Below are positions 1-10,329 of a DNA stretch of 20,000 bases, one piece after another. The stretch is from Symbiodinium natans (Eukaryota > Sar > Dinophyceae > Suessiales > Symbiodiniaceae). The position numbers and the translations under genes were made by a program. Where the stretch lies: positions 1-20,000 of the forward strand of contig CAJNDS010001136.1 of NCBI GenBank assembly GCA_905221605.1. The letters run 5' to 3'. Position 1 is the first letter of the stretch; each line of letters opens with the position of its first letter. A model generated the notes under the pieces. The model was given only the letters and a program-made list of their open reading frames with translations. It ran no database searches and was not told the DNA's origin.

Positions 1-870
1 CGGTCAAATCGATCTACAGAGGTCCCGGCACATCCCTTGTCGAACAGGCAAAAAAGCAGAAACATAGCAAGGGGGGGTCGGGCTTGCCATTGGTGTTGGC
101 ATGTGGCCAAAACACCGCCGCAAGGGGATCGTGTCCCCCTGCACCCTTCGGCTAGTCGTGCCAGCCAATCCCTTGACAGGCAAAATCCGACCACGACGTA
201 TCGACGCCTCCCCCCGCCACAAACCCGCCTTTTTCGTAGAAGCTGTCAACAGGCCCGATTTCGCCGATTCCGAACCGGCTGAAAACGACGACACACTCGC
301 AACAGCATGTGAACAAGCGAGTGAGGGTACTCTGGGTGTGAAGTTACCGCAAAAACCTCGAGAAGAACTTGACCGAGAGTATCTTCGTCCGACAGCCCAC
401 CCAGGAAGCTGCCCGACACGACACCGCTTCGAGAGAAGGCGGCGAAGGCACTCCATGAGCACCCCCCCCAACACCTTCCCCCGAACAAAGAAACCCAATG
501 GCACGGGACCAGTGGAGCAAGACCGCAAGAGTGCGGATGCCGTTAAGAGAATTGGCGGCACTCTCACCCCATCAGTATAAAAGGCCCACCAAACTGTAAC
601 CAACCAAAGTGACAAAGGTGACACCCCCCTCAGTGTATGGAGTTGGTCTCAGTAGGGGCACTACCTTACCCCTAGCTGAGTCCCTTCCCTCGCCCACGTG
701 GAGGACTCCGCCGTCGGGGTGAGGAAACATGGCTCAGAAGAGGAAGCGAGAGATACCCTATCCCATCCCAATGTTGCTATATCTCAGGGGCCTCCCGAAT
801 GCAGGGGCCTTTAGAGGCTAGAGCTTCCAGTAGCATCCAACCCTCCCTCCCAGCTCGACATGAGACATTG
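1..870. other. Unassigned left flank, no supported gene
   Basis: GC-rich DNA without telomere repeats. Long open frames run on both strands over the same bases (plus 101-580, minus 4-624), but both give arginine- and proline-rich sequences with no recognisable motif, so neither is called. A TATAAAAG string lies at 576-583, followed by a non-coding stretch (640-730) resembling the leader after a retroelement promoter. No second copy, integrase or reverse transcriptase is visible, so an LTR is only a possibility. Confidence 0.4.
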
Positions 871-931
871 CCTCTCCTCCCCTCCCCTCACCTCTTCCTT
901 TCCTCGGACCATAGTCCGCAATCTTATAATG

Positions 932-1085
932 CCCTTCATTCTCCTTGCTTAAGCTTGCCTTTTCTATCTCCCTACTTAATGGCAAAAGGAACAGAAGAGG
1001 AAAGGCTCATGGGCTGGACACGAGAAAAGCGAGAGCGGGGTCAAGGAGGAGAACGAACATGGAAAAGAAAGGAAGGAGAGCTAGA
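932..1085 (+). repeat. Diverged partial third copy of the 2.1-kb unit
   Basis: This stretch aligns with 1685-1845 of the duplicated unit. Both contain CCCTTCATTCTCCTTGCTTA, then a pyrimidine tract, then CCTACTTAATG(G/A)CAAAAGGAACAGA, then a purine-rich block ending near GAAAGGAAGGAGA. Many substitutions and small indels separate them, so it is much older than the two near-identical copies downstream. The surroundings (870-1261) alternate between pyrimidine-rich and purine-rich strands and carry no supported gene. Confidence 0.7.
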
Positions 1086-2670
1086 GGGAAGATAGAGAGA
1101 TAGAGAGGAGAAATGAAGGACAAAGACCGTGGAAGAAAGGCGTGAGCAATGCTCGGGACACAAGTGTAAGGGGTGAGGAAAAGGAACAGTGGATAACAAA
1201 AACAAGTGTCCTGCTTGACCCCTTTTTGTTCTCCAAGCGGCCCTCTTTTCACCATCGCTTCCTTCTTCCTCTCCTTCATTGTTTTTGTTTCCTTCACCCT
1301 GTTCCCCTATCTGTCGCTCTTCCACTGTCTTCCTTCTTCCTCTTCTCCCTAATTGTTGTCTCCTTCTCTTTGCTTCTCTATCTGTCTCCATCTCTCTCAC
1401 TCCGGTGTGCTCCCCGGCGTTTTCTGTTCAATTGCTCATCCTTTCTGACTTTACGAGGCGGACCCTGTACAAACGATGGGTCCTGTTCTGGACATGGTCC
1501 CGCACTGCCTCTTTCCACACACTCCAGACCCCTCTGAGCCGCCCCAAGAGTTTCGGGCGGCCTTCAGAGAGCGTCTCCCAGGGGCCTCCAAGAGCCCCCA
1601 TATTGCCAAGAAGAAAAACCACACAGAGACATGTAGAGAAGTAGTTACGAGGAGCTGGAGAAGTCCTCCTTCCATCATATCATTCCCTTCATTCTCCTTG
1701 CTTAACCTTGCCCTTCTTCTACCCCCCCCCCTACTTAATGACAAAAGGAACAGAGGAAGAAAGGGCCGCAAAAGGGACACAAGAAAGGGAGAGTGCAGAA
1801 AGCGGGCGCACGAAGAGCGAAAACGAAAGGAAGGAGAAAGAAAGCTTCTTAAAGACAATAGCATTCCGAAGAACAACGAAATCCTGTCATTTATTGAAAT
1901 ACTGGATGGACTCGTTGATTCCTTTTCAAATGAAGGGTTCTATCGTTCACGGTGTTCCTTAGAACAGGAGGGCCTTTCAGAACAACGCCCTCATCTGTAT
2001 TCAACATAGGCAGGGCTACCTCTGATTAAGAATACACGGAACGGTTCATTCTAAGAAAATAAACTCTCTCATTTCAATCGGAGCGGACGGACCCACTCAT
2101 CTATCAAGAAAAGAGCCGAAAGCATTTGGGAGGAATTAAAATACGAATGAGGGGCTATCGCAGTATCCTTTTGTCTTCTGACACGGATTCTTTGACAGAA
2201 GGGGTTCCTGCCTCTTGTTTCTTTCAAGAAAGGGAGGCTTTCGAGTGGCAAGGGGCGAACTCACGCCCACCCCAGTCTTTGGGGCCACTCTGAAAACAGC
2301 TTGGAGAGGACAGTTGCTTCTCTCTCCTTTTTCTGTTTCTCTATCTCTTGCTCCGTGTCTGTCGTTCTCCTTCCCTCCTTCTGCGAATCTGCTTCTTTCA
2401 ATATCCACCAGGGCCCCGCCGTTTTCGGGTTCCTTGAAGGGGCTCCCTGAAAGGGCCTCCCAGGGGTTTGAGAGAAGACTGCGAAACGGCAAAAGGGGAC
2501 ACTTCTTGAAGGATGTTGAATGGCAAGTAAAAAACGGGAGGGGCGAGGAGGAAAGAGGAAAGAACAAGAAGAAGGAAGAGGGGAAGAGAAAGGAATGCTG
2601 GCAGGAAGGAGGGAAGGAGGCAGAGAAGGAGAGAGACAGAGAGAGACAGAGACAAAGAGAAGAGAGAGGG

Positions 2671-2673
<3 letters not shown>

Positions 2674-2722
<49 letters not shown>
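2674..2722 (+). repeat. (GA)n microsatellite, long allele
   Basis: Uninterrupted GA dinucleotides for 49 bases inside a longer purine-rich block (about 2430-2780). The matching tract in copy 2 is 29 bases, so this is the largest length difference between the copies. Such purine/pyrimidine mirror tracts can form triplex DNA. Confidence 0.95.
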
Positions 2723-2730
<8 letters not shown>

Positions 2731-3113
2731 GGAGAGACAGAGAGAAAGCGAGAGCGAAAGAGAAAAAGATGGAGAGAGATACGATGAATAAAAGAACCAC
2801 ACTGAGCTATTTAAAGGGTGTTAAGTCTTTTAGAGAGCCCATAATTTGAACATTTTGAATAATTGAATTCAGGTCTTCATTTTTTATAGTATTTTGAATT
2901 CAGGTCTTCATTTTTTTATAATATTTGGGAGGCTCAAGATATCACATTGGGCGCAATCACTGTAACTGAACGATGCAAACAGTTTTAGTTATGGTTACCG
3001 CAAAATATTAAACTGTAGGGTGGAGACCAGAGACCTCAATCATACGATTTGTTTACAAAAATGCACTTCTTGTAGCCTGGTAAAGATCTTGAAGCATTGA
3101 AAAAGTAAGACTG

Positions 3114-3137
3114 CAACAACGTTAAGGAACGTTGTTG
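3114..3137. repeat. Perfect 10-bp hairpin in copy 1
   Basis: CAACAACGTT, loop AAGG, AACGTTGTTG. The stem is uninterrupted and kept unchanged in copy 2. Function unknown; no poly-T run follows directly. Confidence 0.8.
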
Positions 3138-4773
3138 TTTTGCAAAACCTTAAAGCACCATCATTGCTTTAACGAAAAGGTTCGATTTGACCTTGATATG
3201 TCCTCAACATCAAAAAACGAAAGGTTTGTTTATCAACCTGGTGCGCCTGCATTTTTGCGTAAACCCTAGTGTGTCCTAAACTTCAAAAACGACGGGATTT
3301 TTGTAAGCCTGGGTGTGCCCCCATCCTCGAAAACGAAGGTGTGTTTGTAAACACGTTCAAGCGAACTTCTTCCTCTCCTTCATTGTTTTTGTTTCCTTCA
3401 CCCTGTTCCCCTATCTGTCGCTCTTCCACTGTCTTCCTTCTTCCTCTTCTCCCTAATTGTTGTCTCCTTCTCTTTGCTTCTCTATCTGTCTCCATCTCTC
3501 TCACTCCGGTGCTCCCCGGCGTTTTCTGTTCAATTGCTCATCCTTTCTGACTTTACGAGGCGGACCCTGTACAAACGATGGGTCCTGTTCTGGACATGGT
3601 CCCGCACTGCCTCTTTCCACACACTCCAAACCCCTCTGAGCCGCCCCAAGAGTTTCGGGCGGCCTTCAGAGAGCGTCTCCCAGGGGCCTCCAAGAGCCCC
3701 CATATTGCCAAGAAGAAAAACCACACAGAGACATGTAGAGAAGTAGTTACGAGGAGCTGGAGAAGTCCTCCTTCCATCATATCATTCCCTTCATTCTCCT
3801 TGCTTAACCTTGCCCTTCTTCTACCCCCCCCCCTACTTAATGACAAAAGGAACAGAGGAAGAAAGGGCCGCAAAAGGGACACAAGAAAGGGAGAGTGCAG
3901 AAAGCGGGCGCACGAAGAGCGAAAACGAAAGGAAGGAGAAAGAAAGCTTCTTAAAGACAATAGCATTCCGAAGAACAACGAAATCCTGTCATTTATTGAA
4001 ATACTGGATGGACTCGTTGATTCCTTTTCAAATGAAGGGTTCTATCGTTCACGGTGTTCCTTAGAACAGGAGGGCCTTTCAGGACAACGCCCTCATCTGT
4101 ATTCAACATAGGCAGGGCTACCTCTGATTAAGAATACACGGAACGGTTCATTCTAAGAAAATAAACTCTCTCATTTCAATCGGAGCGGACGGACCCACTC
4201 ATCTATCAAGCAAAAGAGCCGAAAGCATTTGGGAGGAATTAAAATACGAATGAGGGGCTATCGCAGTATCTTTTTGTCTTCTGACACGGATTCTTTGACA
4301 GAAGGGGTTCCTGCCTCTTGTTTCTTTCAAGAAAGGGAGGCTTTCGAGTGGCAAGGGGCGAACTCACGCCCACCCCAGTCTTTGGGGCCACTCTGAAAAC
4401 AGCTTGGAGAGGACAGTTGCTTCTCTCTCCTTTTTCTGTTTCTCTATCTCTTGCTCCGTGTCTGTCGTTCTCCTTCCCTCCTTCTGCGAATCTGCTTCTT
4501 TCAATATCCACCAGGGCCCCGCCGTTTTCGGGTTCCTTGAAGGGGCTCCCTGAAAGGGCCTCCCAAGGGTTTGAGAGAAGACTGCGAAAGGGCAAAAGGG
4601 GACACTTCTTGAAGGATGTTGAATGGCAAGTAAAAAACGGGAGGGGCGAGGAGGAAAGAGGAAAGAACAAGAAGAAGGAAGAGGGGAAGAGAAAGGAATG
4701 ATGGCAGGAAGGAGGGAAGGAGGCAGAGAAGGAGAGAGACAGAGAGAGACAGAGACAAAGAGAAGAGAGAGGG

Positions 4774-4776
<3 letters not shown>

Positions 4777-4805
<29 letters not shown>
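4777..4805 (+). repeat. (GA)n microsatellite, short allele
   Basis: 29 bases of uninterrupted GA at the position matching 2674-2722 of copy 1. Confidence 0.93.
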
Positions 4806-4813
<8 letters not shown>

Positions 4814-5197
4814 GGAGAGACAGAGAGAAAGCGAGAGCGAAAGAGAAAAAGATGGAGAGAGATACGATGAATAAAAGAACCACACTGAGCTATTTAAAGG
4901 GTGTTAAGTCTTTTAGAGAGCCCATAATTTGAACATTTTGAATAATTGAATTCAGGTCTTCATTTTTTATAGTATTTTGAATTCAGGTCTTCATTTTTTT
5001 CATAATATTTGGGAGGCTCAAGATATCACATTGGGCGCAATCACTGTAACTGAACGATGCAAACAGTTTTAGTTATGGTTACCGCAAAATATTAAACTGT
5101 AGGGTGGAGACCAGAGACCTCAATCATACGATTCGTTTACAAAAATGCACTTCTTGTAGCCTGGTAAAGATCTTGAAGCATTGAAAAAGTAAGACTG

Positions 5198-5221
5198 CAA
5201 CAACGTTAAGGAACGTTGTTG
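5198..5221. repeat. Perfect 10-bp hairpin in copy 2
   Basis: Same CAACAACGTT-AAGG-AACGTTGTTG structure as in copy 1, with no base changes. Confidence 0.8.
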
Positions 5222-5451
5222 TTTTGCAAAACCTTAAAGCACCATCATTGCTTTAACGAAAAGGTTCGATTTGAACCTTGATATGTCCTCAACATCAAAA
5301 AAACGAAAGGTTTGTTTATCAACCTGGTGCGCCTGCATTTTTGCGTAAACCCTAGTGTGTCCTAAACTTCAAAAACGACGGGATTTTTGTAAGCCTGGGT
5401 GTGCCCCCATCCTCGAAAACGAAGGTGTGTTTGTAAACACGTTCAAGCGAA

Positions 5452-5625
5452 AGGGTTTTAATTTGTTGTAAACCCTAGCATAGGGTTTTTGTCAGCCCTA
5501 GCGTGCCCTCAACCTCAAAAACGAAAGCTCCTTTTAAATATTAAAATCTCTTAACATCCTTAAAACCTAGAAAATTTCAGCGTAGAAGAAGGCAAGGATT
5601 TTTCCAATCTAAAAAGGTGTCCCGG
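5452..5625 (+). repeat. Tail of degenerate ~60-bp repeats
   Basis: Further units of the pattern seen at the end of both duplicates: TTGTAAACCCTAGC, then GTGCCCTCAACCTCAAAAACG. The string decays after about 5540 into AT-rich DNA containing CATCCTTAAAACC, which resembles the AT palindrome monomers. No gene seen. Confidence 0.55.
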
Positions 5626-5629
5626 GGTC

Positions 5630-6018
5630 TCAGGGTTAGGGGGTAGGCGCTGAGGCTCTTAGGAGCTTAGGAGCTTAGGGTTTAGGGTTTAGGGTTTAGG
5701 GTTTAGGTTTAAGGATTTCGGAGCCTAGGAGTATAGGGTTTGATTTAAGGTTTAAGGGTAGGCGCTTAGGCGCTTAGGAGCTTAGGAGCTTAGGAGGGTT
5801 TAAGGATTTAGGGGGTAGGCACTTAGGTGCTTAGGACCTCAGGAGCTTAGGGTTTAGGGTTTAAGGGTTTAGGGGTTTAGGGGTTTAGGGGGTAGGCGCC
5901 GAGGAGCTTAGGAGCTTTGGAGCTTAGGGTTTAAGGATCTACTAGTGCAGGGGGTAGCTTAGGAACTGGTTTAAGGTTTTAAGGGTTGAAGAAGTAGGCG
6001 CTTAGGCGCCTAGGAGCT
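5630..6018 (+). repeat. Degenerate telomere-like repeats (TTAGG variants)
   Basis: Mixed short repeats: a few perfect TTTAGGG units (about 5678-5705) within variants such as GCTTAGGAGCTTAGG and GGGTAGGCGCTTAGGCGC. All run in the G-rich orientation on the plus strand. They form a transition between the duplicated block and the AT palindrome. No coding signal. Confidence 0.75.
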
Positions 6019-6019
6019 T

Positions 6020-8235
6020 GATTTAAAATAGAAGAAAATCCTTAAAATCCGTAAAAAATAAAATCCGAGGCGCCGAATTTGGTTTTAGGAGAAGCCCCAA
6101 ACGATTTAAATTTTTAAAAATCCTTAAAATCCATAAAAAATAAAATCAAAATAATTTATTTTTTAAGGATTTTAAGGATTTTATTCTATTTTAAAATGCA
6201 TAAAATCCTTAAAAAATAAAATCAGAGGCCGAATTTATTTTTTAAGGATTTTATGCATTTTAAAATAGAAGAAAATCCTTAAAATCCTTAAAAAAATAAA
6301 ATCCGAGGCCGAATTTGGTTTTAGGAGAAGCCCCAAACGATTTAAATTTTTAAAAATCCTTAAAATCCATAAAAATAAAATCAAAATAATTTGTTTTTTA
6401 AGGATTTTATTTGATTTTCAAATGCATAAAATCCTTAAAAAAATAAATTCGGCCTCTGATTTTATTGTTTAAGGATTTTATGCATTTTAAAATAGGAGAA
6501 AATCCTTAAAATCCTTAGAAAATAAAATCCGAGGCCGAATTTGGTTTTAGGAGAAGCCCCAAACGATTTAAATTTGTAAAAATCCTTAAAATCCATAAAA
6601 AATAAAATCAAAATAATTTATTTTTTAAGGATTTTAAGGATTTTATTCGATTTTAAAATGCATAAAATCCTTAAAAAATAAATTCGGCCTCTGATTTTAT
6701 TTTTAAGGATTTTATGCATTTTAAAATAGAAGAAAATCCTTAAAATCCTTAAAAAATAAAATCCGAGGCCGAATTTGGTTTTAGGAGAAGCCCCAAACGA
6801 TTTAAATTTTTAAAAATCCTTAAAATCCATAAAAAAATAAAATCAAAATAATTTATTTTTTAAGGATTTTAAGGATTTTATTCGATTTTAAAATGCATAA
6901 AATCCTTAAAAAATAAATTCGGCCTCTGATTTTATTTTTTAAGGATTTTATGCATTTCAAAAAAGAAGAAAATCCTTAAAATCCTTAAAAAATAAAATCC
7001 GAGGCCGAATTTGGTTTTAGGAGAAGCCCCAAACGATTTAAATTTTTAAACATCCTTAAAATCCATAAAAAATAAAATCAAATTAATTTATTTTTTAAGG
7101 ATTTTAAGGATTTTATTCGATTTTAAAATGCATAAAATCCTTTAAAAATAAATTCGGCCTCTGATATTATTTTTTTAAGGATTTTATGCATTTTAAAAAT
7201 TTAAATCGTGTGGGGCTTCTCCTAAACACCTTCCGGCCAGCGCCTCGGATTGTGTTTTTTAGGATTTTAAGGATTTTCTTCTATTTTAAAATGCATAAAA
7301 TCCTTAAAAAATAAAATCAGAGGCCGAATTTATTTTTTAAGGATTTTATGCATTTTAAAATCGAATAAAATCCTTAAAATCCTTAAAAAATAAATTATTT
7401 TGATTTTATTTTTTATGGATTTTAAGGATTTTTAAAAATTTAAATCGTTTGGGGCTTCTCCTAAAACCAAATTCGGCCTCGGATTTTATTTTTTAAGGAT
7501 TTTAAGGATTTTCTTCTATTTTAAAATGCATAAAATCCTTAAAAAATAAATCAGAGGCCGAATTTATTTTTTAAGGATTTTATGCATTTTAAAATCGAAT
7601 AAAATCCTTAAAATCCTTAAAAAATAAATTATTTTGATTTTATTTTTTATGGATTTTAAGGATTTTTAAAAATTTAAATCGTTTGGGGCTTCTCCTAAAA
7701 CCAAATTCGGCCTCGGATTTTATTTTTTAAGGATTTTAAGGATTTTCTTCTATTTTAAAATGCATAAAATCCTTAAAAAAAGATCAGAGGCCGAATTTAT
7801 TTTTTAAGGATTTTATGCATTTTAAAATCGAATAAAATCCTTAAAATCCTTAAAAAATAAATTTTTTTGATTTTATTTTTTATGGATTTTAAGGATTTTT
7901 AAAAATTTAAATCGTTTGGGGCTTCTCCTAAAACCAAATTCGGCGCCTCGGATTTTGTTTTTTACGGATTTTAAGGATTTTCTTCTATTTTAAAATGCAT
8001 AAAATCCTTAAAAAATAAAATCAGAGGCCGAATTTATTTTTTAAGGATTTTATGCATTTTAAAATAGAAGAAAATCCTTAAAATCCTTAAAAAATAAATT
8101 ATTTTGATTTTATTTTTTATGGATTTTAAGGATTTTTAAGAATTTAAATCGTTTGGGGCTTCTCCTAAAACCAAATTCGGCGCCTCGGATTTTATTTTTT
8201 ACGGATTTTAAGGATTTTCTTCTATTTTAAAATGC
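6020..8235. repeat. Giant AT-rich palindrome of ~235-bp units
   Basis: The landmark AGGAGAAGCCCCAAACG starts at 6087, 6323, 6549, 6783 and 7019 (spacing 226-236). Its reverse complement ends at 7223, 7462, 7696, 7929 and 8166. Paired positions sum to 14242-14253, so the array is mirror-symmetric about 7124/7125, where ATTTTAAAAT sits. Each unit holds nested inverted repeats: AAAATGCATAAAATCC ... GGATTTTATGCATTTT around TTCGGCCTCTGA, plus runs of TTAAGGATTT. The outermost units on both sides share the variant GGCGCC in place of GGCC and a matching CCGTAAAAAA/TTTTTTACGG, suggesting whole-array inverted duplication. No open frames, no gene. Confidence 0.93.
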
Positions 8236-8636
8236 ATAATATCCTTAAAACATAAAATCCCAGAAGTCCTTGAGGTCGAGGCCAAGCGCAGCGCCAAATA
8301 GACCCTAAAGGTCCTACGTACATAATAGTATATTGGGGGTTTTTAATACTAGGGGGTAGGGGGGGTTTAATATTAGGGGGAGGGGCTTACGGTTCAGGGT
8401 CTGGATTTAGGGCTTAGGGTTCTTGCAAGCCAAAAATCCGTCAATCGCGTTTGGTGTTTGCCCTAAACCGTAAACCCTAAACCCTGAACAAGAAATCCTG
8501 CAAAGTGCAGAGGGCTACGCGTGCCGGCGGGTTTTGGGGTGCAGGGATTTCGGGGTTAGGGCTTAATCAGGGCTCCTAAACCCGTTTAACCCCTAACCCT
8601 ATAGACCGTAAACCCTCAACAAGAAGCCCATCCCAC
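8236..8636. other. Mixed spacer with degenerate telomere-like runs
   Basis: The right palindrome edge gives way to unique DNA (8263-8335) and then GGGTTTAGGG/CCCTAAACCC-like fragments in both orientations (8385-8480, 8575-8615). I see no supported gene. Confidence 0.5.
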
Positions 8637-8740
8637 CTTACGGGCAGACGCGCTTTCTTCGGCCGAGGGGCATCGGTTGGCCCCAGGCCTGCGCCATTTG
8701 CAGAAGCCTCCGGGGGGGAATCGAAACCTACAAGGCCCCC
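8637..8740 (-). other. Non-repeat island, possible exon (weak)
   Basis: On the minus strand an open stretch reads about GFDSPPEASANGAGLG, then PRPKKARLP, and meets GTAAGG near 8637; a TAG|G lies upstream near 8731. The basic PRPKKARLP would suit a nuclear-localisation segment. There is no homology I can name, and low-complexity bias could produce this by chance. Confidence 0.2.
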
Positions 8741-8819
8741 TGAGGCACCCCCAAACAAAATAACACCCAAGCCCCAGATCTCAAGAAGCAACTTAACCCT
8801 AAACTAACCTTTCAAAAAA

Positions 8820-9110
8820 CACAACAAAACACCCCAAAAACTAACAAACTCAAGCACCCTGAAAACCCCCAAAAACCCCAAAAACCCTGAAAACCCAATT
8901 TAAAAAAAAAAACTAAGACAAACCAAAAAACCCTAAAACCCTACCCTAAAAGCCCCAAAAACCCTAAAAGCCCTAAAACCCTAAACCCCTCAAAACCCTA
9001 AAAACCCTAAAACAAACCAAAAAGCCCTAAAAACCCTAAAAAACCTAAAAACCCTAAAACAAACAAAAAAACCCTAAAAGCCCTAAAAACACCTCAAAAC
9101 CCTAAACCCC
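8820..9110 (-). repeat. Degenerate CCCTAAAA-type repeat tract
   Basis: Irregular CCCTAAAA, GCCCTAAAA, CCCCAAAA and AACAAACCAAAA units with the C-rich strand on plus. This is a longer-period, A-enriched relative of the telomere repeat, unlike the perfect arrays to its right. Confidence 0.75.
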
Positions 9111-9197
9111 TCAAGCCCCTTCAAGAGACCTCCGCCGGAGGGGGCGGCAGCAGCCGCCAGCGCTGTGGAGGCTCCGACTCAGCGGTGACCTCTCTCG

Positions 9198-9262
9198 TTT
9201 AGGGTTTAGGGTTTAGGGTTTAGGGTTTAGGGTTTAGGGTTTAGGGTTTAGGGTTTAGGGTT
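9198..9262 (+). repeat. Interstitial (TTTAGGG)n array
   Basis: About nine perfect TTTAGGG units, then decay into TTCAGGG variants (to about 9310) and four more perfect units (9310-9338). The island before it (9120-9195) is GC-rich and contains CCTCCGCCGGAGG; no gene is supported there. Confidence 0.9.
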
Positions 9263-9339
9263 CAGAGTTCAGGGTTCAGGGTTCAAGGTTCAGGGTTTAA
9301 GGTTTCGGGTTTAGGGTTTAGGGTTTAGGGTTTAGGGTT

Positions 9340-9600
9340 GAAAGCTTTAGGGCTGAAAGCTTTGAGGCTTTGGGAAAGTTTCAGGATTTAAGGTTTAAGG
9401 TCTGCTTTTTTAGGGTTTCGCCGAAGCCATGTAGGGGCTCGAGGGCTTCAGGGTCTTGGGGGGTCTGGGACCGTGCATCCCAGCCACCCTTGCAAGCCAC
9501 GAACCCAACAACTGAGGCCCCCCGAGAAGTCACAAAGAAACCTCCCACAAGGCCCAGGGCCTTAAAACCTTAAACCCTGAACCCTTAACGCCCTCGACGC
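9340..9600. other. Non-repeat island, no confirmed gene
   Basis: Unique GC-rich sequence between telomere-like arrays. Both strands are open for 60-70 codons. The minus strand offers a GAG|G acceptor near 9548 and reads FFVTSRGASVVGFVACK before AAG|GG, but I recognise no family and the frame is not confirmed. Confidence 0.25.
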
Positions 9601-9707
9601 CCTAAACCCTAAACGCCCTAAACCCTAAGCCCTAAACCATAAACCTATAGGTCCCGAAGCCCTTCTGAGGGGTAGATATGCGTCAGCAACCGCCCCCCAC
9701 TCTCATG

Positions 9708-9798
9708 GTTAGGGTTTAGGGTTTAGGGTTTAGGGTTTAGGGTTTAGGGTTTAGGGTTTAGGGTTTAGGGTTTAGGGTTTAGGGTTTAGGGTTTAGGG
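9708..9798 (+). repeat. Interstitial (TTTAGGG)n array
   Basis: About twelve perfect head-to-tail units. The following 9800-10140 contains scattered TTTAGGG-like fragments within GC-rich DNA and no supported gene. Confidence 0.92.
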
Positions 9799-10230
9799 TT
9801 CAGGGTTTGTCCCCATCTCGCTCTGTGGTTCACGGTCTGTGGCTCATGGTGGGTTTTGGGTTTAGGGAGAGGCTCTCGGGCTTAGGGATTTCACTTCACG
9901 TCGGCCCCGGTTCATTGTGGCTAGGGTTTAGGGTTTCAGGATTGTTTCCCCTCTTCTTCCCGTATTTCGTGGTGGGTTTAGGGTCCAGGGTTCAGGGTTA
10001 AGGTTTCGGGTTTCCTCTCCCCCTTTGTGCCTTTGAGGTTCGTGTGAATTTCTGTTGAAGGGTTTACGGGTTTAGGGGTGAGGGTTTAGGTTTAGCTTCT
10101 TCCTGTGGTTCGTGGTGGGCTTAGGGTTAACGATCCGGGTTTGGGGGGTAGGGGACGCCATTGGGTGTGGGCGGGGGGGCACGTGGAGCGCGGACGGATA
10201 TCGGGCTTGAAGCTTATTCAGAGCTTCAGC

Positions 10231-10267
10231 CTTCCCAGAGCAATAGAAGGATTGGGTTGGTTCGTAC
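10231..10267 (-). other. Candidate exon in a repeat-flanked island
   Basis: Minus strand: GAG|G acceptor, open frame YEPTQSFYCSGK, then AAG|GC, the same signal pair that bounds the helicase exons. The frame stays open past this donor (AEALNKLQARYPSALHV). No family recognised. Support is the splice pattern and residue composition only. Confidence 0.25.
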
Positions 10268-10272
10268 CTCCA

Positions 10273-10322
10273 CCCTAAACCCTAAACCCTAAACCCTAAA
10301 CCCTAAACCCTAAACCCTAAAT
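10273..10322 (-). repeat. Interstitial (CCCTAAA)n array
   Basis: Seven perfect units with the C-rich strand on plus, opposite in direction to the arrays at 9708 and 10740. Confidence 0.92.
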
Positions 10323-10329
10323 CCCAAGG

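Larger units (their letters stand above)
1262..3365 (+). repeat. 2.1-kb tandem duplication, copy 1
   Basis: First of two head-to-tail copies. It starts at CTTCTTCCTCTCCTTCATTG and ends at ACACGTTCAAGCGAA, where copy 2 begins directly. The offset to copy 2 is 2104 bases at the start and 2102 after a TG deletion near 1404. Contents in order: pyrimidine-rich block, mixed block, purine block (1740-1850), AT-richer spacer, pyrimidine block (2310-2400), purine block with a (GA)n tract, two ~29-bp repeats of GAATTCAGGTCTTCATTTTT (2866-2925), a perfect hairpin (3114-3137), and degenerate ~60-bp repeats around (T)TTTGTAAACCCTAG...CTCAAAAACGA (3190-3365). Open frames here are low-complexity by-products (Ser/Leu- or Arg/Glu-rich), and I call no gene. 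Confidence 0.92.
3366..5451 (+). repeat. 2.1-kb tandem duplication, copy 2
   Basis: Near-perfect repeat of 1262-3365, abutting it with no spacer. Differences I see are few: a TG deletion near 3508, single-base changes (for example C to A in CACTCCA(G/A)ACCCC), a 20-base shorter (GA)n tract, and small homopolymer changes (TTTTTTCATAAT for TTTTTTTATAAT; one extra A near 5275 and near 5300). The copies are probably a recent unequal-exchange product. Copy 2 ends at GTTCAAGCGAA; the degenerate ~60-bp repeats then continue into 5452-5540, suggesting where the ancestral unit sat. Confidence 0.92.

Noticed and set aside
576-583. TATAAAAG as a promoter
   Set aside because: No gene or retroelement could be tied to it, and if the host is a dinoflagellate TATA boxes are not expected.
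4-624. 206-codon minus-strand open frame and overlapping 159-codon plus frame
   Set aside because: Both strands are open over the same GC-rich bases, both products are Arg/Pro/Ser-rich without motifs, and no splice or start context favours either.
1476-2009. 177-codon plus frame conserved in both duplicate copies (3578-4111)
   Set aside because: Conservation follows from the recent duplication, the sequence is low-complexity, and an overlapping 141-codon minus frame is equally conserved.
2215-2802. Open frames rich in Arg-Glu or Ser-Leu repeats (also in copy 2)
   Set aside because: These are translations of the (GA)n tract and purine block; they exist in several frames at once.
6020-8235. 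CRISPR-like array
   Set aside because: Units are ~235 bp, AT-rich, nested palindromes and mirror-inverted; there are no short repeats with unique spacers, and the DNA is eukaryotic.
9370-9573. 67-codon plus frame
   Set aside because: Starts and ends in telomere-like variants and has no homology; a competing minus frame is open.
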